A stretch of 6,558 nt of DNA, from the NCBI GenBank assembly GCA_900542295.1, contig UQNJ01000022.1:1-6558 (forward strand). Direction: 5' to 3'. Each line of letters starts with the position of its first letter. Position 1 is the stretch's first letter. The notes under the pieces are model-generated. The model had not been told where the DNA came from. It saw only the letters and a list, made by a program, of their open reading frames with translations, and did no database searches. The position numbers were made by a program, and so were the translations under genes. The stretch is from an uncultured Eubacteriales bacterium (lineage in GTDB: Bacteria; Bacillota; Clostridia; Peptostreptococcales; Anaerovoracaceae). Of this stretch, positions 4,813 through 6,558 are shown one piece after another.

Positions 4813-5172
4813 TTATTGTACTTCACGTAATAGTTCTTCTGCCGTAGTGTTGAACAATTTTGCAAGTGTAAGCAGATTGGAAGTGCTTGGGTCAGATGCT
4901 CCGGTCTCCCATTTAGAGACAGCCTGCCTGCTTACGCCGATAGATTCTGCAACAAACTCCTGCGTCATCTTACACTCTTCACGATGCTGCTTCAAAACCT
5001 CACCGAGAGATTTCTTGATGCTGGACTTTTCTTTTCTGACATTGCCTGATTTAACATATCTACTCAATGCTCTTATGAGGAAAATTCCCACAGTGATAAA
5101 TGCCGCTATCACCGCCACCCCGATTAGCAGTACAATACCAAAAACAATAACTCCTAAAAAATCATATTTCAC
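4813..5172 (-). CDS. Membrane-anchored XRE-family HTH regulator
   Basis: A 119-residue protein. Residues 6-33 form one long hydrophobic membrane segment (VIVFGIVLLIGVAVIAAF within it), followed by a basic linker (34-54, rich in Arg and Lys) that should face the cytosol. Residues 56-115 are a Cro/C1-type helix-turn-helix domain with LGEVLKQHREECKMTQ, FVAESIGVSRQAVSKWETG (73-91) and LLTLAKLFNTTAEELL (100-115). The arrangement membrane segment first, HTH last is the reverse of the more common HTH-first membrane regulators. The start is GTG at 5172-5170 with AGGAGG (5180-5185) 7 bases upstream. It is the first gene of the apparent operon with the hydrolase and ClbS-like genes, so a role in sensing membrane or extracellular signals and controlling this module is likely but inferred. 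Confidence 0.87.
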   Translation of the reverse strand: MKYDFLGVIVFGIVLLIGVAVIAAFITVGIFLIRALSRYVKSGNVRKEKSSIKKSLGEVLKQHREECKMTQEFVAESIGVSRQAVSKWETGASDPSTSNLLTLAKLFNTTAEELLREVQ

Positions 5173-5214
5173 TTAATTACCTCCTTTCGTGACTTCATGA
5201 TAGCGAAATTTCAT
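5173..5214 (-). CDS. Candidate 13-codon upstream ORF abutting the XRE gene
   Basis: ATG at 5214-5212 opens MKFRYHEVTKGGN, ending with TAA at 5175-5173, immediately followed by the GTG start of the XRE gene in the same frame. The AGGAGG of the XRE gene lies inside this small ORF. Its own ribosome binding site is weak (GGTGG, 5223-5227, 8 bases away). Ribosomes translating it would cover or unfold the start region of the next gene, so it could be a regulatory leader. It may also be a chance open frame. Confidence 0.3.
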   Translation of the reverse strand: MKFRYHEVTKGGN

Positions 5215-5268
5215 GGTTGCTACCACCAACTATCACGATATTTCTTTGGTTGCGAACGGTTGCGGAAC
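5200..5268. repeat. Repeat cluster in the 5' region of the XRE gene
   Basis: GGTTGC occurs at 5215-5220, 5248-5253 and 5258-5263. The last two belong to a tandem repeat GGTTGCGAAC / GGTTGCGGAAC (5248-5257, 5258-5268). A longer imperfect direct repeat of about 21 bases spans 5200-5220 and 5232-5253. There is a small palindrome TATCACGATA (5231-5240) and a short stem GTTG...CAAC at 5216-5230. These fit multiple binding sites for the XRE protein, or an RNA leader structure, upstream of its gene. The function is not known. Confidence 0.5.
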
Positions 5269-5383
5269 TAAAATAACACTTTTTAATGTAAAAGGCATAT
5301 ATGTAAATTAATAAAACGACAAATTCCGATTAGTCTCTTACATTCTATCATATTCTATCCCAAAACTCTATTCTTAGATTGCC
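5269..5383 (-). promoter_or_regulatory. AT-rich intergenic stretch; likely holds the XRE-operon promoter
   Basis: This stretch holds no gene. On the minus strand it contains the direct repeat GATAGAAT twice with a 10-base period (5342-5349 and 5352-5359), TTGTCG (near 5315), two TTTACA motifs (near 5300 and 5286) and TATATG, but no pair with good boxes and 16-18-base spacing. A promoter for the cargo module is expected here because a terminator-like stem lies just upstream. I cannot assign it to exact bases. Confidence 0.35.
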
Positions 5384-5409
5384 AAAGAGCAGCCTTTCGA
5401 CTGCCCTTT
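5384..5409 (-). terminator. Stem with GAAA tetraloop after tnpV
   Basis: On the minus strand AAAGGGCAGTC (5409-5399) pairs with GGCTGCTCTTT (5394-5384) over 11 positions, including two G-U wobbles, around a GAAA loop, a stable GNRA tetraloop. It begins 5 bases after the tnpV stop codon. The T-run on the minus strand is short (TCTTT), while on the plus strand five T's follow, though there the stem has A-C mismatches. It most likely ends or stabilises the mob-tnpV transcript. Confidence 0.6.
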
Positions 5410-5413
5410 TTAC

Positions 5414-5788
5414 TCACATATATATACTCTCTTTCAGCACAATTTCTTCCGCACATGCCTTTATATTATTCATCAATCCAACCCATTTCATCAGATCCTG
5501 CATTTTCAGTTGTTCCGTCACACCCTGTTTTCCCACCATCTGTTTTACCAAGGTTTCCACCTGCTCTCTGGTCTCCTGATCGACTCGGTTCAGGTGTGCT
5601 GTTAGTTCCCCCGTCATCAATAAATACTGATATCGTGCCGGTCTATGCACTTTCAGAAACTGTTTTCGCAACATTCCGTATTTACCATATGTCAGTTCTT
5701 CCTCATTCACTGCCAGATCCGGCAGGTAATAATCTCCATGCAATGTGTAGCTCAATCCATTACTTTCATCATAAATGTGCTTTTTCAT
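5414..5788 (-). CDS. tnpV: TnpV, transposon-encoded protein
   Basis: A 124-residue protein matching the TnpV family found in Tn4451-like and other mobilizable elements of Clostridia. It has the characteristic opening MKKHIYDESNGLSYTLHGDY (1-20), YLPDLA (21-26), IGKYG-like YGKYGMLRKQFLKVHRP (34-50), then a helical C-terminal half with VTEQLKMQDLMKWVGLMNNI (90-109) and AEEIVLKESIY (113-123). The molecular function of TnpV has not been established; it serves as a marker of these elements. The ATG at 5788 was chosen over an upstream start at 5866 because homologues begin at MKKHIYDE and a GGAGAG ribosome binding site precedes it. It begins 4 bases after the stop of the mobilization gene, with its ribosome binding site inside that gene, implying coupling. 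Confidence 0.9.
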   Translation of the reverse strand: MKKHIYDESNGLSYTLHGDYYLPDLAVNEEELTYGKYGMLRKQFLKVHRPARYQYLLMTGELTAHLNRVDQETREQVETLVKQMVGKQGVTEQLKMQDLMKWVGLMNNIKACAEEIVLKESIYM

Positions 5789-5792
5789 CGTC

Positions 5793-6557
5793 TTATCTCT
5801 CCATTCCTCTATTTTTTGTTTTATTTTTCTTACGCTGTTGATTCTCCATTTCACTTTTACGGGCACCCCAAGCCAGTCTTTCGTGAATACTTCCTTTGGG
5901 CATTTGCTCCATTTGCCGTTTTTCTTCTAATGCTTTCTGCTCTTGTATATCTTGCTGTACCGCATCCTCTACAACATTTTCCCCAAGGACACGCACTACC
6001 CGGTCATATCTGTCGGAAACATCCTGCAATTGCTGTTTTTCTTGACGCACTGTATCTAACTCTCTCTGAACTCGGTTATATACCTGCTTTGTTTCCTGAT
6101 ATTTATGTTTCCATTTTTCTACTTCTTTAGTAAGTTCTTTGACCTGGACAGCCATTGCAGCAATTTTATTTTTCATCTGGGTAAACAGTGGTTTTATTTT
6201 TTTATCTCGGTAAGTTGCTGCACGTTCTAATGCACCAGCTTCCGGAAGTAAAGTCTTTACTGTCCCATATTCCTTTATTTCCTTACTGACATTATCCATA
6301 ACAGGCTGTAACCGTTCTCTGCGTTCTTCCAAGCTGCACAGATCTTTCTCAGCTTTTTCCGCACGCTTCTCAGCTTCCTCTTTATCTTTAACTGCCTGCT
6401 CCTTATCATCTTTTAAAAGCTGGATATCAGCTCTTGCTTCCGCAATCTGTGCAGTCAGTCCTTCATTCTCAGCAGTGAGATATTCTTTCTCCCGTTCCAG
6501 TGCCTGTACTTCCTTTTTACGCTCTTTCTTCTTAAAATTATAAACATCCAGATGTTC
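5793..6557 (-). CDS. Mobilization protein (relaxase), C-terminal coiled-coil part, 5' end outside window
   Basis: The frame is open from the window edge to TAA at 5795-5793, giving 254 visible residues. It starts EHLDVYNFKKKERKKEV and continues as an almost unbroken heptad-type coiled coil rich in Glu, Lys and Gln to about residue 225, ending in a basic tail (QQRKKNKTKNRGMER). Such C-terminal regions follow the catalytic domain in MobA/MobL and Mob/Pre (MobV) relaxases of Firmicute plasmids and mobilizable elements, and the neighbour tnpV supports this. The catalytic domain is not in the window, so the relaxase class cannot be determined and another coiled-coil protein is not excluded. Confidence 0.65.
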   Translation of the reverse strand, partial: EHLDVYNFKKKERKKEVQALEREKEYLTAENEGLTAQIAEARADIQLLKDDKEQAVKDKEEAEKRAEKAEKDLCSLEERRERLQPVMDNVSKEIKEYGTVKTLLPEAGALERAATYRDKKIKPLFTQMKNKIAAMAVQVKELTKEVEKWKHKYQETKQVYNRVQRELDTVRQEKQQLQDVSDRYDRVVRVLGENVVEDAVQQDIQEQKALEEKRQMEQMPKGSIHERLAWGARKSEMENQQRKKNKTKNRGMER

Positions 6558-6558
6558 C

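Noticed and set aside
5645..6130. Plus-strand open frames at 5455-5841 and 5645-6130
   Set aside because: They are antisense to tnpV and the mobilization gene, lack ribosome binding sites and have Phe/Ser/Leu-rich composition typical of reverse-complement shadows.
6330..6332. TTG at 6332 as the start of a separate 179-residue protein
   Set aside because: The frame is open without a stop to the window edge and the coiled coil continues across it, with no ribosome binding site at 6332.
1..6558. CRISPR array, tRNA, rRNA or insertion sequence
   Set aside because: No regularly spaced repeats of CRISPR length, no cloverleaf-like or ribosomal sequence and no transposase with terminal inverted repeats were seen.

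Overview
All supportable genes in this window lie on the minus strand, so the biological reading order runs from position 6558 down to 1. The low-GC, AT-rich sequence, strong AGGAGG ribosome binding sites, a TnpV protein and a TipAS-type MerR regulator together suggest a Clostridia/Lachnospiraceae-type gut Firmicute. This is inferred from gene content; there is no marker gene. The window looks like accessory DNA in a mobilizable element.

Reading order: (1) 6557-5793 is the C-terminal coiled-coil part of a probable mobilization protein (relaxase), cut by the window edge. Four bases later comes tnpV (5788-5414), a small protein typical of Tn4451-like mobilizable elements. A stem with a GAAA tetraloop (5384-5409) closes this mobile-element part. 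(2) 5383-5173 is a repeat-rich 5' region carrying a 13-codon upstream ORF that abuts the next gene. (3) 5172-2926 is a three-gene cargo module with gaps of 56 and 58 bases: a membrane-anchored XRE regulator (GTG start), an erythromycin-esterase-family hydrolase with an N-terminal membrane anchor and all expected catalytic residues, and a ClbS/DfsB (DUF1706) protein (TTG start). (4) 2853-2062 is a MerR-TipAS drug-sensing regulator with its own textbook MerR promoter (19-base spacer with dyad). It also has a well-formed internal ribosome binding site that would produce the drug-binding domain alone, as in Streptomyces tipA. (5) 2018-1376 is a Phd/YefM-RelE/ParE toxin-antitoxin pair whose promoter is embedded in a dyad that also looks like the merR terminator. 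(6) 1262-1 is a DUF1643 gene with a 5' leader hairpin, followed by two unrecognised small genes, the last cut by the window edge. The DUF1643 gene contains an A AAA AAG heptamer; the -1 frame after it ends in an ATGA overlap with the next gene.

Best reading: a mobilizable element carrying a chemical-defence cargo. That cargo is a hydrolase displayed outside the membrane, a cytosolic ClbS-like protein that neutralises or sequesters a reactive small molecule, and two sensors (a membrane HTH protein and a TipAS sensor). A toxin-antitoxin pair may help retain the element. The parts belong to known families. The combination, the membrane anchoring of the hydrolase and the unusual translational architecture are what merit follow-up. 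Substrates cannot be read from the sequence.
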